A stretch of DNA of 64,000 bases from Bacteroidetes bacterium HGW-Bacteroidetes-5 (GCA_002842515.1 PHDC01000001.1:992001-1056000); one strand, 5' to 3'; shown: positions 38,538 through 48,617, numbered from the stretch's first letter. Notes: generated by a model not told the origin, from the sequence alone. Translations and numbers: made by a program.

Positions 38538-39317
38538 ATGGATTACAGTGAAAAATTTGAGAAAATAATTAATCGATATAAGGAAAACATTGAGGATGAT
38601 TTAAAAATCCGTTGGAACAATTGGGAAAAAGATTTATCAATACCTGAAAAGTTTGAAGTTGTAGGTGGATTAATGTCAAGACAAGTTTCTATTGCACTAA
38701 ATTTTATGACTTGTAGTTCCATTTGGAATAGACACATTGCTCCCATCATTATGCGAAGCATGGTTGACAATTACATAAACTTTGCTTGGATTATGGAAGA
38801 CCCCTTAGAGAGAGCAAGAAAATTTATCTACTTCGGTTTAGGTCAAGAGAAACTTCTACTTGAACACCAAAAGGAACAAATGAAAAATCGTGAACCTAAA
38901 GAACAGGAAAATTTAATGATTCAAGCAAAAGAGAGTTGGATTAATAAACAACGGTTTACTTTTCTAACTGACGTTAGTTTAAAGAATTGGTCAGAGTTAA
39001 GTGTTAGACAAATGGCTGAGCAAGCCGACTGTATTAATTTATATAATTATGCTTATCAGCCATTCAGTTGTGCTGCTCACAATATGTGGAACCATATAGC
39101 AAAATACAATTTAGTTGAGTCAGAAAATCCTCTTCACAAATTTTTCCGAAAGCCAGCAATTTATAATTTTTCACCTGACATTAATTATCTTAAATTGACA
39201 GCTAAATATGTGGATATGATGTTTCGATTATTTGATAAGAAAACAAACTACACACAGACAAAAGAATATTCATTTGAAATCTTTAAAAATGAACTTTACG
39301 AATTAGAAAAAATCTAA
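38538..39317 (+). CDS. DUF5677-like protein
   Basis: A 259-residue alpha-helical protein. The segment IAPIIMRSMVDNYINFAWIMEDPLERARKF is close to the family pattern of DUF5677, and the later AYQPFSCAAHNMWNHIAKYN matches its conserved Ser/His region. Function of the family is not established; the helical build and spaced Arg/His residues (Arg-His 49-50 region, His in AAHNMWNH) make a HEPN-like RNase fold conceivable but unproven. It begins 1 nt after the preceding stop and is the last island gene, followed by the right-hand copy of the flanking repeat. Confidence 0.6.
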   Translation: MDYSEKFEKIINRYKENIEDDLKIRWNNWEKDLSIPEKFEVVGGLMSRQVSIALNFMTCSSIWNRHIAPIIMRSMVDNYINFAWIMEDPLERARKFIYFGLGQEKLLLEHQKEQMKNREPKEQENLMIQAKESWINKQRFTFLTDVSLKNWSELSVRQMAEQADCINLYNYAYQPFSCAAHNMWNHIAKYNLVESENPLHKFFRKPAIYNFSPDINYLKLTAKYVDMMFRLFDKKTNYTQTKEYSFEIFKNELYELEKI

Positions 39318-39366
39318 GAATAAATAAAGAAACAATAGCAAAAATATAGACTACGGAATTTCAAGT

Positions 39367-39382
39367 ACATTTAAAATGTCAA
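39367..39382. repeat. Right copy of palindromic repeat flanking the defence island
   Basis: ACATTTAAAATGTCAA, differing from the left copy (28824-28838) by one extra T. It lies in the 127-nt gap between the DUF5677 gene and the convergent YitT gene, where base composition returns to that of the core genome. No terminator hairpin is evident in this gap. Confidence 0.4.
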
Positions 39383-39444
39383 TATCCAACTCTATTTGTC
39401 TTACGAGTAGTATTAATTCCAAGTGAACAAAAATTTTATTACAC

Positions 39445-40344
39445 TTACCGTTTCATCTCATCAAACCCTTGCCCATACACACCCATCACATTACCAACGC
39501 TTAAGAATGCGTTACGGTCAATTTCGCGCACAACCTTGTAAACATAGTTGCTCTCGGTGCGTCTCACTATAACCATAAGCACCTTCCCCTGCTGTTTGGT
39601 AAACCAACCCATCGCATTTATCACGGTAACCCCACGCCCGATGGCGGTGATCCGGTCTGCAATCTCTTCGTGTTTCTTTGAGAAGATAAAAATCTGGATA
39701 GATTGTCTTGCCCCCGAGAGCACCAGGTCTATGGTGTAGCTTGAGACCCCTATGAGCACATAACCGTAGATAACAACTGCCACCCTGCCACCTAATGAGC
39801 CCTCTGTAGGAATGAGCAGCGAGCTGGCAATTATGATGATATCCATCATAAGGATAAGCCGCCCCGGTGATATGTTCCTATATTTATTTATTATAAGTGC
39901 CACTATATCTGTCCCACCGGAGCTTCCGCCCTGTGTGAATGTGATGGCAATTCCAGCACCCGCACAGGCACCCCCTATTATTGCAGAGAGCAGCTTCCCG
40001 TTACCAATTGCAATATCCTCTATTAGCTCCACAGGAATCACTCCGGGTAAGAATTTCAGGAAAAGTGATACCACAGCAACCGCATAGACAGTTTTGATTC
40101 CGAACTGTTTGCCTAAAATCTTTACTGCCAAAGCAAGTAGCACTGTGTTGATTATAAGATAGGAGTAACTTACCGGAAAGCCGCTCATATAGTAGATAAT
40201 TGCAGATATTCCCGTAACTCCGCCACCGACAAGGCCGTTGGGAATAAGGAACACCACCCAGCCAAGTGAGTAGATGAGCAGTCCCAGGGCAATAAGAGTG
40301 TACTCTTTTACCCCTGTAAAGATTGATTTTGTTCTCGTTTCCAT
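39445..40344 (-). CDS. YitT-family membrane protein (second of a tandem pair)
   Basis: A 299-residue protein with five or six N-terminal membrane helices (starting YTLIALGLLIYSLGWVVFLIPNGLVGGGVTG), the glycine-rich family segment AGAGIAITFTQGGSSGGTDIVALI, and a C-terminal cytosolic DUF2179 domain (QSIQIFIFSKKHEEIADRI ... VLMVIVRRTESNYVYKVVREID). Function is unknown, with a transporter role suspected. Its first 37 nt overlap the end of its paralogue in a different frame. Confidence 0.9.
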   Translation of the reverse strand: METRTKSIFTGVKEYTLIALGLLIYSLGWVVFLIPNGLVGGGVTGISAIIYYMSGFPVSYSYLIINTVLLALAVKILGKQFGIKTVYAVAVVSLFLKFLPGVIPVELIEDIAIGNGKLLSAIIGGACAGAGIAITFTQGGSSGGTDIVALIINKYRNISPGRLILMMDIIIIASSLLIPTEGSLGGRVAVVIYGYVLIGVSSYTIDLVLSGARQSIQIFIFSKKHEEIADRITAIGRGVTVINAMGWFTKQQGKVLMVIVRRTESNYVYKVVREIDRNAFLSVGNVMGVYGQGFDEMKR

Positions 40345-41213
40345 TTGAATTTTCCCCCTTTAATCTGGTCAAACCCCTGCCCGTATACGCTTGTAACAGC
40401 AGTTACACTCATAAAGGCATTGCGGTCTGTCTCTTTAATAATCTCCGTGATTTGCGGCAGTTGTGTCTTCCTGAGGATAATAACCAATACCTTGCCCTCG
40501 CTTTTGGAGTACCACCCCATAGATGTGAGTGCAGTAACCCCGCGGTTCATCGTGCTGTTTACCTTTTGAGCAATCTCCTCATATCTGGAGGAGAATACCA
40601 TAACCTGAACAGACTGTTTGTTACCAGAGAGAATCATATCTATCACATAGGAGAAGGATACCATTACAATATAACCGTAGATAACATCGGAGAGCTCCTT
40701 TCCCGGAATAAAGAATACCGAACCCACTATTATGAGGTCACAATAGAGAAAGACCCTGCCCGGAGATGTCTCCCTGTACTGAGCAATTATGAGTGCTATT
40801 ATATCTGTACCACCTGTGCTGCCACCCTGCATAAATATCATCCCTATCCCGATACCGCTTAGGGTTCCACCTATTACGGCATTAATCAGTTTGTCCTCAA
40901 TATCTGTAACCCACGGGATGAGCGGTAAAAACTCAAACATAATAGCCGCAACTATAATGCAGTAGATAGTTTTAATCCCAAATGCCTTACCCATCATAAG
41001 AACCCCTATCAGAAGCAGCACTCCGTTAATGAGTATATAGGAGTATGCCACCTTAAAGCCTGTAGCATAATTAATTACCGAAGCCAGTCCGCTCACCCCG
41101 CCGCCTGCTATCTGCTCCGGAATTAAGAAAGCCGTCCAACTGAAAACAAATACAAAAAGCCCTATTGTCATTATTGTATAGGACTTTATAGTTTTAAATA
41201 TGAGATTATCCAT
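40308..41213 (-). CDS. YitT-family membrane protein (first of a tandem pair)
   Basis: A 301-residue paralogue of the downstream gene with the same order: membrane helices (TIGLFVFVFSWTAFLIPEQI onwards), the segment SGIGIGMIFMQGGSTGGTDI, and a C-terminal DUF2179 domain (QSVQVMVFSSRYEEIAQKV). After the usual GQGFD ending it carries a 20-residue basic tail encoded by the overlap with the next gene. It is 23 nt downstream of the PhzF gene and likely part of the leuS operon. Confidence 0.9.
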   Translation of the reverse strand: MDNLIFKTIKSYTIMTIGLFVFVFSWTAFLIPEQIAGGGVSGLASVINYATGFKVAYSYILINGVLLLIGVLMMGKAFGIKTIYCIIVAAIMFEFLPLIPWVTDIEDKLINAVIGGTLSGIGIGMIFMQGGSTGGTDIIALIIAQYRETSPGRVFLYCDLIIVGSVFFIPGKELSDVIYGYIVMVSFSYVIDMILSGNKQSVQVMVFSSRYEEIAQKVNSTMNRGVTALTSMGWYSKSEGKVLVIILRKTQLPQITEIIKETDRNAFMSVTAVTSVYGQGFDQIKGGKFKWKREQNQSLQG

Positions 41214-41236
41214 TCCTGCTAAATTAATGTGCGATG

Positions 41237-42022
41237 CTAAATATTCAACTGTGAAACCGAGTAGGTTACGGCACTTCCCTTAATAAATACCCTATCCGGG
41301 GTAACTGTGCAATAAATAGTCCCTCCCCTGGAAGATATCTGTTTTGCATAGAGTGATGTTTTGCAGAGTTTTTTACTCCAGTATGGAGCGAGGGTGCAGT
41401 GGGCAGATCCTGTAACAGGGTCTTCCAGTATTGTGGCCTGTGGGGTAAAGTATCGCGACACAAAATCACAATCGACTCCAGGCGCAGTGATAATCACACC
41501 TCCTGGATTCATATTAATCTCATCAAATACCGGTCGGTCTATCTCTATATGCTCAATATCTGCCCTTGTGTTATAAACCAACATATAGTCTCTGGCTTTA
41601 TATACCTCAACGGGCTTAATGCTAAGGCTATCGTAAATTTCAATAGGAAGAGTCGCTCTCTCGCCCTCCCTGAGAGGGAAATCCATAGAGTATAACTCTC
41701 CCTCTCTCTTAACTATTAATTCTCCGGAGAGGGTGTTAAAAATTATCTCATCCCTTTCATACCCAAGCTCAGAGAAGAGAATGTGGGCAGATGCCAGAGT
41801 TGCGTGGCCGCAAAGGTCCATCTCAATATCCGGTGTAAACCACCTTAGAGAGAAGTTATCTCCCTGTGCAAGAATAAATGCTGTTTCCGGAACAAAGCTC
41901 TCTCGGGCAATCTTCATCAGTGTGTCGTCTGCAAGCTCCTCCTCAAGAATAACTACTACGGCAGGATTTCCGGTAAAGATACCCTCAGAAAACGCATCAA
42001 CCTGAAATGATCTCAATTTCAT
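41237..42022 (-). CDS. PhzF-family isomerase/epimerase-like protein
   Basis: A 261-residue cytoplasmic protein of the PhzF/diaminopimelate-epimerase-like fold, made of two similar halves. Markers are FQVDAFSEGIFTGNPAVVVIL at the start, RWFTPDIEMDLCGHATLASAHI in the first half, and SRYFTPQATILEDPVTGSAHCTLAPYW in the second. The Glu corresponding to the PhzF catalytic residue would be in the SFVPETAF segment. Outside phenazine producers the substrates are unknown. Its ATG shares a base with the leuS stop, so it is translationally coupled. Confidence 0.9.
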   Translation of the reverse strand: MKLRSFQVDAFSEGIFTGNPAVVVILEEELADDTLMKIARESFVPETAFILAQGDNFSLRWFTPDIEMDLCGHATLASAHILFSELGYERDEIIFNTLSGELIVKREGELYSMDFPLREGERATLPIEIYDSLSIKPVEVYKARDYMLVYNTRADIEHIEIDRPVFDEINMNPGGVIITAPGVDCDFVSRYFTPQATILEDPVTGSAHCTLAPYWSKKLCKTSLYAKQISSRGGTIYCTVTPDRVFIKGSAVTYSVSQLNI

Positions 42023-44784
42023 TAGAATACAATATTTATAATCTTTTTAGGAACAACTATTACCTTTTTAATCGATCCGCCGGATAGATACCGGTGTGTG
42101 TTTTCATCTTCCCGAACAGCTTTCTCAATCTCTGCAGGAGCGAGTGTGCTCGGCAAAGTCAGCTTAAACCTCATTTTACCGTTAAAGGAGACCGGATACT
42201 CAATCGAATCCTCAATTGTATATGACTCTACATATTCCGGGAATGTTGCAGATGATATAGTGCTGCTGTTTCCCAGACGGCTCCAAAGCTCCTCTGTGAT
42301 GTGCGGGGCAAAGGGGGAGAGCAAAATTAACATCGGCTCCAGAATAGCTCTCTTATTGGAGTTGAGCTCCATAAGTTCATTGATGGCAATCATAAATGCA
42401 CTCACACTGGTGTTGAAGGAGAAGTTCTCAATATCCTCCTGCACCTTTTTTATTAACCTGTGCAGAACTTTGAGCTCTGCAGCAGAGGCACTCTCATTAG
42501 AGACTCCAAACTCCCTGGATGAGAAGAACAATCTCCAGAATCTTTTCAGAAACCTGTGCACTCCGTCAATTCCGTTAGTATCCCAGGGTTTGGACTGCTC
42601 CAGCGGCCCCAGAAACATCTCGTACATCCTTAAGGTATCTGCACCGTAATTATCACAGATAATATCGGGATTTACCACATTAAACATAGATTTACTCATC
42701 TTCTCCACTGCCCATCCGCAAATATACTCTCCGTTCTCCAGAATAAACTCTGCATCTGCGTAGTCCGGCATCCACTTTTTGAATTCTTCGGTATTTAGCT
42801 TATCGTTATGTACGATGTTAACATCCACGTGAAGTTCTGTGGTATCGTAGCCATCTTTTAACCCAAGTGATACAAATTTGTTTGTCCCCTTTATCCTGTA
42901 GACAAAATTTGAACGCCCCTGTATCATACCCTGGTTTATGAGCTTTTTGAAAGGCTCCTCTTCGCATACATAACCCAGGTCGTATAGGAATTTATTCCAG
43001 AAACGGGAGTAGATAAGGTGTCCTGTTGCGTGTTCGGTGCCCCCGATATAGAGATCTACATCTCTCCAGTAGCTGTTGCTCTCCTTTGAGACTAGTGATG
43101 TGTCATTATGCGGGTCCATATACCTAAGGTAATAGGCACTGCTCCCTGCAAAGCCGGGCATAGTGCTCTTCTCGAGAGGGTATCCATTATAACTCCAGTT
43201 GGCGGCTCTGGCAAGTGGCGGCTCTCCGCTCTCTGTAGGGAGATATTTATCTACCTCCGGAAGCTCCAGCGGAAGATCTTTAAAATCTACCGGAAAGGCC
43301 TCTTCATCTTTGTAGAAGATCGGGAATGGCTCACCCCAATACCTTTGGCGGGAGAATATCGCATCCCTGAGACGGAAGTTTACCTTTCTTTTTCCAAGAC
43401 CCCTCTTCTCTACCTCCTCTATGGCGGCAGGAATAGCCTCCTTAACTGTAAGGCCGTTGAGGAATCCGGAGTTGCACATTATGCCCTCTTTGGCATCGAA
43501 GCTCTCCACAGAGATATCGCACCCCTCAATAAGTGGGATAATGGGCAGGTTAAATTGCTTTGCAAAGAGGTAGTCTCTGCTGTCGTGTGCAGGAACGGCC
43601 ATTATTGCACCCGTACCATATCCGGCCAGAACATAGTCTGCAATCCAAACCGGAATCTGTTCATTTGTAAAAGGGTTAGTTGCATAGCTACCGCAAAATA
43701 CACCGGTCGCCTTTTTTGTCTCCGCCATCCGCTCTCTCTCTGTCTTACGCTTTGTGGCAGTGATATACTCCGCCACAGCCTCCCTGCAATCTTCGGTGGT
43801 GAGCAGCTCTACCCACTCGCTCTCCGGCGCCATCACCATAAAAGTTGCTCCAAAAACAGTATCTGCCCTAGTTGTAAAGATCTCCAGATTATACTTCTGT
43901 ATGCCGTTCGAGACCTTAAAAATCATCTCGGCCCCCTGCGAACGCCCTATCCAGTTTCGTTGCATCTCCTTTAGAGAGTCTGTCCACTCCACATTATCCA
44001 GGTCGCTTAGCAGCCTTTGAGCATAGGCAGATACTCTCAGCTGCCACTGCCTCATCTTTCTCTGCTCAACAGGATGTCCACCCCTGAGTGAAAACCCCTC
44101 CTTCACCTCGTCATTGGCAAGCACCGTACCCAGAGCAGGACACCAGTTTACAGAGGTCTCTCCCAGATATGCAATACGATAGCACATCAAAATGGTGCTC
44201 TTTTGCTTATCTGTGAATGAGTTCCAACCCTCTGCACTAAAGAGCTCCACATCTGAGTGAGCTGCATCTACTTTACTATTTCCCTCTCTCTCAAAAATCT
44301 TCACGAGAGTCTCGATCTTCTCTGCCTTTTGAGCAGAGCAGTTGTACCAGTGGCCGAACATCTCAAGAAAAGCCCATTGTGTCCATTTATAATATTTAGG
44401 ATCTGAGGTTCTCACCTCTCGGGACCAGTCGTATGAGAAACCAATTCTGTCCAGTTGTTTGCGATATCTATCTATATTTTTTTCGGTAGTCTGTGCCGGA
44501 TGCTGCCCTGTCTGAATAGCATACTGCTCGGCAGGAAGCCCGAAAGCGTCATAACCCATTGGGTGCAGAACATTAAACCCTTTGAGTCTTTTATAACGAC
44601 TGAAGATGTCACTGGCGATATAACCAAGCGGATGCCCGACGTGAAGTCCAGCTCCGGATGGATAGGGAAACATATCCAGAACATAGAATTTGGGCTTTGA
44701 ATTGTCTGTATTTACTTTAAAGGTCTGATTTTTTGACCAATAATCCTGCCAATGTCTCTCAATCTCAAGAAAATTATACTCCAT
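42022..44784 (-). CDS. leuS: Leucyl-tRNA synthetase
   Basis: A 920-residue class I aminoacyl-tRNA synthetase that charges tRNA-Leu. The HIGH-type motif HVGHPLGY is at about 48-55 and KMSKS in [14 protein letters not shown] in the last third; the editing domain includes the Thr-rich/AVPAHDSRD segment and the catalytic core includes [16 protein letters not shown] and [10 protein letters not shown]. Length fits the bacterial enzyme. A -7 promoter element lies just upstream (44807-44814). The genes phzF and two yitT follow on the same strand with no or short gaps. Confidence 0.97.
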   Translation of the reverse strand: MEYNFLEIERHWQDYWSKNQTFKVNTDNSKPKFYVLDMFPYPSGAGLHVGHPLGYIASDIFSRYKRLKGFNVLHPMGYDAFGLPAEQYAIQTGQHPAQTTEKNIDRYRKQLDRIGFSYDWSREVRTSDPKYYKWTQWAFLEMFGHWYNCSAQKAEKIETLVKIFEREGNSKVDAAHSDVELFSAEGWNSFTDKQKSTILMCYRIAYLGETSVNWCPALGTVLANDEVKEGFSLRGGHPVEQRKMRQWQLRVSAYAQRLLSDLDNVEWTDSLKEMQRNWIGRSQGAEMIFKVSNGIQKYNLEIFTTRADTVFGATFMVMAPESEWVELLTTEDCREAVAEYITATKRKTERERMAETKKATGVFCGSYATNPFTNEQIPVWIADYVLAGYGTGAIMAVPAHDSRDYLFAKQFNLPIIPLIEGCDISVESFDAKEGIMCNSGFLNGLTVKEAIPAAIEEVEKRGLGKRKVNFRLRDAIFSRQRYWGEPFPIFYKDEEAFPVDFKDLPLELPEVDKYLPTESGEPPLARAANWSYNGYPLEKSTMPGFAGSSAYYLRYMDPHNDTSLVSKESNSYWRDVDLYIGGTEHATGHLIYSRFWNKFLYDLGYVCEEEPFKKLINQGMIQGRSNFVYRIKGTNKFVSLGLKDGYDTTELHVDVNIVHNDKLNTEEFKKWMPDYADAEFILENGEYICGWAVEKMSKSMFNVVNPDIICDNYGADTLRMYEMFLGPLEQSKPWDTNGIDGVHRFLKRFWRLFFSSREFGVSNESASAAELKVLHRLIKKVQEDIENFSFNTSVSAFMIAINELMELNSNKRAILEPMLILLSPFAPHITEELWSRLGNSSTISSATFPEYVESYTIEDSIEYPVSFNGKMRFKLTLPSTLAPAEIEKAVREDENTHRYLSGGSIKKVIVVPKKIINIVF

Positions 44785-44806
44785 TTTACTGCTTTTAAAA
44801 CAGCTG

Positions 44807-44814
44807 CAAAAGTA
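44807..44814 (-). promoter_or_regulatory. -7 promoter element for leuS
   Basis: On the minus strand TACTTTTG fits TAnnTTTG, and C follows. The start site would be near 44800, 16 nt before the leuS ATG. No TTG at the right distance is seen, so only half the promoter is supported. Confidence 0.4.
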
Positions 44815-44824
44815 ATAAAAAATG

Positions 44825-46126
44825 CTATCTCTTGAGCTTGAATTCTACAGGTATGGATATTTTAACTCTCACCGGGTTCCCGGCAACTGAGGCTGCTCTC
44901 CATTTGGGAGATGCCTTTATGACACGAATAGCCTCTGCGTCCAGCAGTTCATCCACAGACTTGGTCACTTTAACATTTGTAACCTCTCCATCTTTCTCTA
45001 CAATAAATTCGGCTATTACCCTTCCCTGAACCCCCTCCTCTACAGCTGCCGGAGGATATCTCAGGTAGTGGTGTACCCATTTTTGCAGAAATTTTCTCTC
45101 GTCAGATTTTTGGAAGGTTGCTCTTTTATCTACTTCATTCTGAGAGTAAATCTTATCTGCAGAGCCCTGCTTTAAGGAGTCGGCTGCAAGCACCGTCCTC
45201 TCAAGCATATTATCGCTGTTTGCGGCACTCTTTACCAGGTTAAATGCATATTGAGAGATATCCTCCATTGTACGCAGGTTTAGCTTTTCGGGGGTATCTT
45301 TTGGTGTGTGATAGTCGCTGTGCAAAGATGTGGTAAAGAGCACAACCGGTATACCCAGTGTGGCAAAAACACGGTGGTCACTCGGGAAGTAGTCGGTGGT
45401 ATGGATCTGTGGGGTAATCATTGCCGGCATATCTGAGACATCCTTTAGAAGTGTTACCAGCTCTGTGTTTGGCAAAACTGTAAATAGCTTAAGGTCGCTC
45501 CCTTGTGAGGCTCTCCCTACCATATCCAGATTCACCATCAGTGAGATGTTGTTTACCGGGGCAAATGCCCTATTGGCAAAGTACCAGGAGCCTATCATAC
45601 CCCTCTCCTCTGCGCCGAAAGCCACAAACAGAAGAGATCTCCTGAAGTTGAACGATTGTGCTTTTGCCAATCTTGCAACCTCCATCATCACCGCAACACC
45701 GGAGGCGTTATCGTCTGCTCCGCGAAATATCTGCACGGTATCTCTCCCGTTAAAAAACATATTGTTGTAACCCAAATGGTCGTAATGGGCTCCCACAACA
45801 ATATATTGATCTTTGAGTTTCGGATCCCAACCCTCAATTATTCCCACAATATTTTGGGATCTCAGGGTATCATTACCATCCATTACCAAAGAGAAATCCT
45901 GTCCGGGAAAGGGATAGAGCAGGTTTATTCCGCTCTTTTCGAAGATAGACTCAATATATCTTGCTGCCTTTAACTCCCATAGAGTGCCTGAGGCTCTTCC
46001 CAAAAGAGAGTCTGCAGAGAGAACCGCAACATCTCTCTTCATTCTGTCTGTTGCCTCCGTCTGAGCGAAAAGCCCCGCCACACATATCGTGAGCAGAGCT
46101 ATTGTAACTGAAATTTTCTTAATCAT
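44825..46126 (-). CDS. Exported M28-family zinc aminopeptidase with C-terminal TonB-like domain
   Basis: A 433-residue exported protein. The signal peptide ends near residue 21 (AGLFAQ). The M28 peptidase domain (about 60-300) has the zinc-site motifs [28 protein letters not shown] and [11 protein letters not shown], and HSDYHTPKD. After a linker, about 345-433 form a TonB_C domain ([20 protein letters not shown] ... [24 protein letters not shown]), an unusual tail for a peptidase. It probably trims peptides in the periplasm; the tail may anchor it to a partner. It overlaps no neighbour but follows the VOC gene by 2 nt. Confidence 0.88.
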   Translation of the reverse strand: MIKKISVTIALLTICVAGLFAQTEATDRMKRDVAVLSADSLLGRASGTLWELKAARYIESIFEKSGINLLYPFPGQDFSLVMDGNDTLRSQNIVGIIEGWDPKLKDQYIVVGAHYDHLGYNNMFFNGRDTVQIFRGADDNASGVAVMMEVARLAKAQSFNFRRSLLFVAFGAEERGMIGSWYFANRAFAPVNNISLMVNLDMVGRASQGSDLKLFTVLPNTELVTLLKDVSDMPAMITPQIHTTDYFPSDHRVFATLGIPVVLFTTSLHSDYHTPKDTPEKLNLRTMEDISQYAFNLVKSAANSDNMLERTVLAADSLKQGSADKIYSQNEVDKRATFQKSDERKFLQKWVHHYLRYPPAAVEEGVQGRVIAEFIVEKDGEVTNVKVTKSVDELLDAEAIRVIKASPKWRAASVAGNPVRVKISIPVEFKLKR

Positions 46127-46128
46127 AT

Positions 46129-46503
46129 CTATTTTTTGGGTGGCAACACCTCGAGCCAGTAGCCATCCGGGTCGTTAATAAAATATATCCCCATTTTACT
46201 GTTTTCGTAACAGATACATCCCATCTGCAGATGTTTTTCGTGTGCCTGTTCAAAATTGTCTGTCCTGAATGCGAGATGAAACTCGTTATCTCCCAGGTTG
46301 TAGGCTCTATCCCAATCTCTGAGCCAGGTGAGCTCCAGTTGATGTGATGAGTCGCCATCTATGAGATAGACAATAATAAAAGAGCCATCTTCGGGGGTAA
46401 TTCTCCTAACCTCCTCCAGCCCCAGGGCCTCTTTGTAAAAGGCGAGGCTTTTGTCAAGCTCCCTTACATTGATATTGTTGTGGACAAATCTGAATTTTGC
46501 CAT
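46129..46503 (-). CDS. VOC-family protein (glyoxalase I-like)
   Basis: A 124-residue protein of two beta-alpha-beta-beta-beta modules. Metal-ligand-like residues are in FRFVHNNINVRELDKSLAFY (His), the SHQLELTW segment (Glu), the FHLAFRTDNFE segment (His) and the final DPDGYWLEVLPP (Glu). This matches lactoylglutathione lyase-like enzymes. Whether it acts on methylglyoxal hemithioacetal is unknown since the thiol used in this phylum is unclear. It sits between the PAS gene and the peptidase in one run of minus-strand genes. Confidence 0.85.
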   Translation of the reverse strand: MAKFRFVHNNINVRELDKSLAFYKEALGLEEVRRITPEDGSFIIVYLIDGDSSHQLELTWLRDWDRAYNLGDNEFHLAFRTDNFEQAHEKHLQMGCICYENSKMGIYFINDPDGYWLEVLPPKK

Positions 46504-46514
46504 ATTTAGCTGTT

Positions 46515-46847
46515 TTATCTTATAAAATGCGGCATTGTCTCCGGTATCTCGATGGAGAACTCAACCAACCCGCATATCTCTCCATTTTTGTGCCAAGGTG
46601 TCTGGTGAATCAGTTTTTTTACTCCTCTCTTCTCTATTGTATAGGAGTTGGAGCCTCCGCTCTCAAGCATATCCTCTATCATCTTCCAGGATTTCTCTCC
46701 GTGACAATCTTTAAGACTCTTACCTATAAGATCTCCGTATGACTCAAATGTCTTTTTTGCCTTTAGGTTTTGATACAAGACAAAGCCCTCTCTGTCGCAA
46801 ACTGTTACCGCACAGGAGAGCTCTGCTGCCCATTCGAAATTATCCAT
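46515..46847 (-). CDS. Single PAS-domain protein
   Basis: A 110-residue protein consisting almost only of a PAS fold: AAELSCAVTVCDREGFVLYQN, KTFESYGDLIGKSLKDCHGE and GVKKLIHQTPWHKNGEICGLVEFSIEIPE. It has no output domain, signal peptide or membrane helix. Similar one-domain PAS proteins are found in Bacteroidota and are called diguanylate-cyclase-like or sensor fragments in databases. It lies 8 nt after gcvT. Ligand and partner are unknown. Confidence 0.75.
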   Translation of the reverse strand: MDNFEWAAELSCAVTVCDREGFVLYQNLKAKKTFESYGDLIGKSLKDCHGEKSWKMIEDMLESGGSNSYTIEKRGVKKLIHQTPWHKNGEICGLVEFSIEIPETMPHFIR

Positions 46848-46855
46848 AATAGATA

Positions 46856-47962
46856 TTAAGCCTTATAAAACGGTGCTTTTACAACAACTGCCTTTAACAG
46901 TTTCTCTCTGATTTTGATGAAAATTTCGGAGCCTGTCTTTGAAAACTCAGGTGTAACATATGCCATTCCGACTGCTTTTTTAATTGCCGGACCCATTGTT
47001 CCGGAAGTTACAATCCCTATCTCAACCCCTTTTGAGTCGCACACAGGGTAACCGTGTCTTGGAATTCCCCTCTCAATAAGTTCGAATCCAACCAGCTTTC
47101 TGGTCACTCCCTCACTCTTTTGTTTAAGAAGCAGATCCTTATCTGTAAAATCTCCCTTTGCTTCGCTGAACTTGGTTATCCATCCCAAACCGGCCTCGAT
47201 AGGGGAGGTTGTGTCATCAATATCATTTCCGTATAGACAGAAGCCCATCTCCAGACGAAGTGTATCCCGTGCTCCAAGTCCTATTGGCTTAATATCAAAC
47301 TCTTTCCCTGCCTCAAAAACAGCTTTCCATAATTTGTCGGCATCTTTATTGGCAACATAGATCTCGCATCCGCCCGAACCTGTATAACCGGTGGTAGAGA
47401 ATATTGCATCCTTGATACCTGCAATAGTGAGTTTTTTAAAAGTGTAATACTCCATATCCTCAACACTGCTGTCACATATTTTCTGCATAGCTTTAAGAGC
47501 CAGAGGACCCTGTACTGCAAGTTGGCAAATCTCGTCAGATGCATTGTAGAGCTCTCTGCCGGGAGTGATGTTGAACTTTGGCGCTACCGAACATAGATGG
47601 TCGTAATCTTTCTCTACATTTGAGGCATTAACCACAAGCAGATAGGTTAAATTATCTATACAATATACCAAAAGGTCATCTACAATTCCCCCCTTTCCGT
47701 TTGGAAAGCAAGAGTACTGAACCTTACCCGGAGTTAACACCGAAACATCATTGGAGGTTGTGTATTGTAAAAAAGCAAGAGCGTTAGGCCCCTTTACCCA
47801 AATCTCCCCCATATGGGAGACATCAAATACCCCCACCTTTTCTCTAACGTGATTATGCTCCTCGCTAATTCCAAAATACTCTACAGGCATATTATAACCT
47901 GCAAAGGGAACCATTTTTGCCCCCAGCTCGATGTGCTTTTCGGTGAATGCTGTTGTCTTCAT
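46856..47962 (-). CDS. gcvT: Aminomethyltransferase (glycine cleavage system T protein)
   Basis: A 368-residue tetrahydrofolate-dependent enzyme that takes the aminomethyl group from the lipoylated H protein and releases ammonia and methylene-THF. Markers are [90 protein letters not shown] and the C-terminal [19 protein letters not shown]. Other glycine-cleavage genes are not adjacent. It is preceded at 27 nt by a SPOR lipoprotein gene on the same strand. Confidence 0.96.
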   Translation of the reverse strand: MKTTAFTEKHIELGAKMVPFAGYNMPVEYFGISEEHNHVREKVGVFDVSHMGEIWVKGPNALAFLQYTTSNDVSVLTPGKVQYSCFPNGKGGIVDDLLVYCIDNLTYLLVVNASNVEKDYDHLCSVAPKFNITPGRELYNASDEICQLAVQGPLALKAMQKICDSSVEDMEYYTFKKLTIAGIKDAIFSTTGYTGSGGCEIYVANKDADKLWKAVFEAGKEFDIKPIGLGARDTLRLEMGFCLYGNDIDDTTSPIEAGLGWITKFSEAKGDFTDKDLLLKQKSEGVTRKLVGFELIERGIPRHGYPVCDSKGVEIGIVTSGTMGPAIKKAVGMAYVTPEFSKTGSEIFIKIREKLLKAVVVKAPFYKA

Positions 47963-47989
47963 TTCTATATTAAATTCATTAATTATTAA

Positions 47990-48538
47990 TTAGTTATGCA
48001 TATTTTGCCGAACATCATAAACCCAAATATCGTCCGGTCCAAAGTTCTGGTCACGCAGCTTGTACATCTCATTAAAGGCTTGTCCCAGTGTACTGTAGGA
48101 GGAAGTTGAAACTACCCGGAAGCCATTTTTGAAATCCATAATTGTGGGAGTAAAACCTTTACTCCGTAAATACTCCGCCATTTTTGCAGAGTTAGAGTGA
48201 TCCTTAAAGCTTCCAATGATTACATAGTACCTATTGGTTAGATTTGTCTTAGCTGGAGTAGAAACTGCTACTTGCTCCGGCTGGCGTTTTTGTTCATTGA
48301 AAGCAGATGTGTCCGATATCTTCATACTTTTACCATCTGTTGCTCTCATCTCAGCGGTGTTTCCGCTTAAAGCGACAGAGTCGTTCATCAATCTCACAGA
48401 ATCGTCATATTGCCTCTCCTTTTTCATAGCAGCTATATCTTGAGAAGTTGCCATACCAAGCTGCACTCTTATCCAGTCACACCCTGTAACTACCATAATT
48501 GCAGTCATCAGGATTAAAAAAAATTTCACCGTTCTCAT
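47990..48538 (-). CDS. SPOR-domain lipoprotein
   Basis: A 182-residue lipoprotein: signal peptide with lipobox VTGC (Cys20), a polar linker, and a C-terminal SPOR domain (YYVIIGSFKDHSNSAKMAEYLRSKG ... FRVVSTSSYSTLGQAFNEM). SPOR domains bind denuded peptidoglycan, so it is probably an envelope protein at the division site or wall. It is divergent from the DUF389 gene and has a -7 element at 48572-48579. Confidence 0.88.
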   Translation of the reverse strand: MRTVKFFLILMTAIMVVTGCDWIRVQLGMATSQDIAAMKKERQYDDSVRLMNDSVALSGNTAEMRATDGKSMKISDTSAFNEQKRQPEQVAVSTPAKTNLTNRYYVIIGSFKDHSNSAKMAEYLRSKGFTPTIMDFKNGFRVVSTSSYSTLGQAFNEMYKLRDQNFGPDDIWVYDVRQNMHN

Positions 48539-48571
48539 AATTGATTAGTGTTAAGGATTTTTCTCTATATA

Positions 48572-48617
48572 CAAAAGTAACATATTTAGCTAAAAGAGAA
48601 AAATAAATGTATATTTG
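48572..48617. promoter_or_regulatory. Divergent -7 promoter elements (SPOR gene and DUF389 gene)
   Basis: TACTTTTG on the minus strand (48572-48579) is placed to serve the SPOR gene (ATG at 48538), and TATATTTG on the plus strand (48610-48617) the DUF389 gene (ATG at 48645). Both fit TAnnTTTG. The -33 elements are poor (TTA near 48586 for the plus strand). Confidence 0.5.

Noticed and set aside
28843-39317. Prophage or integrative element
   Set aside because: No integrase, transposase, phage structural, relaxase or toxin-antitoxin gene is visible in the AT-rich block; it is described as a defence island with possible flanking repeats.
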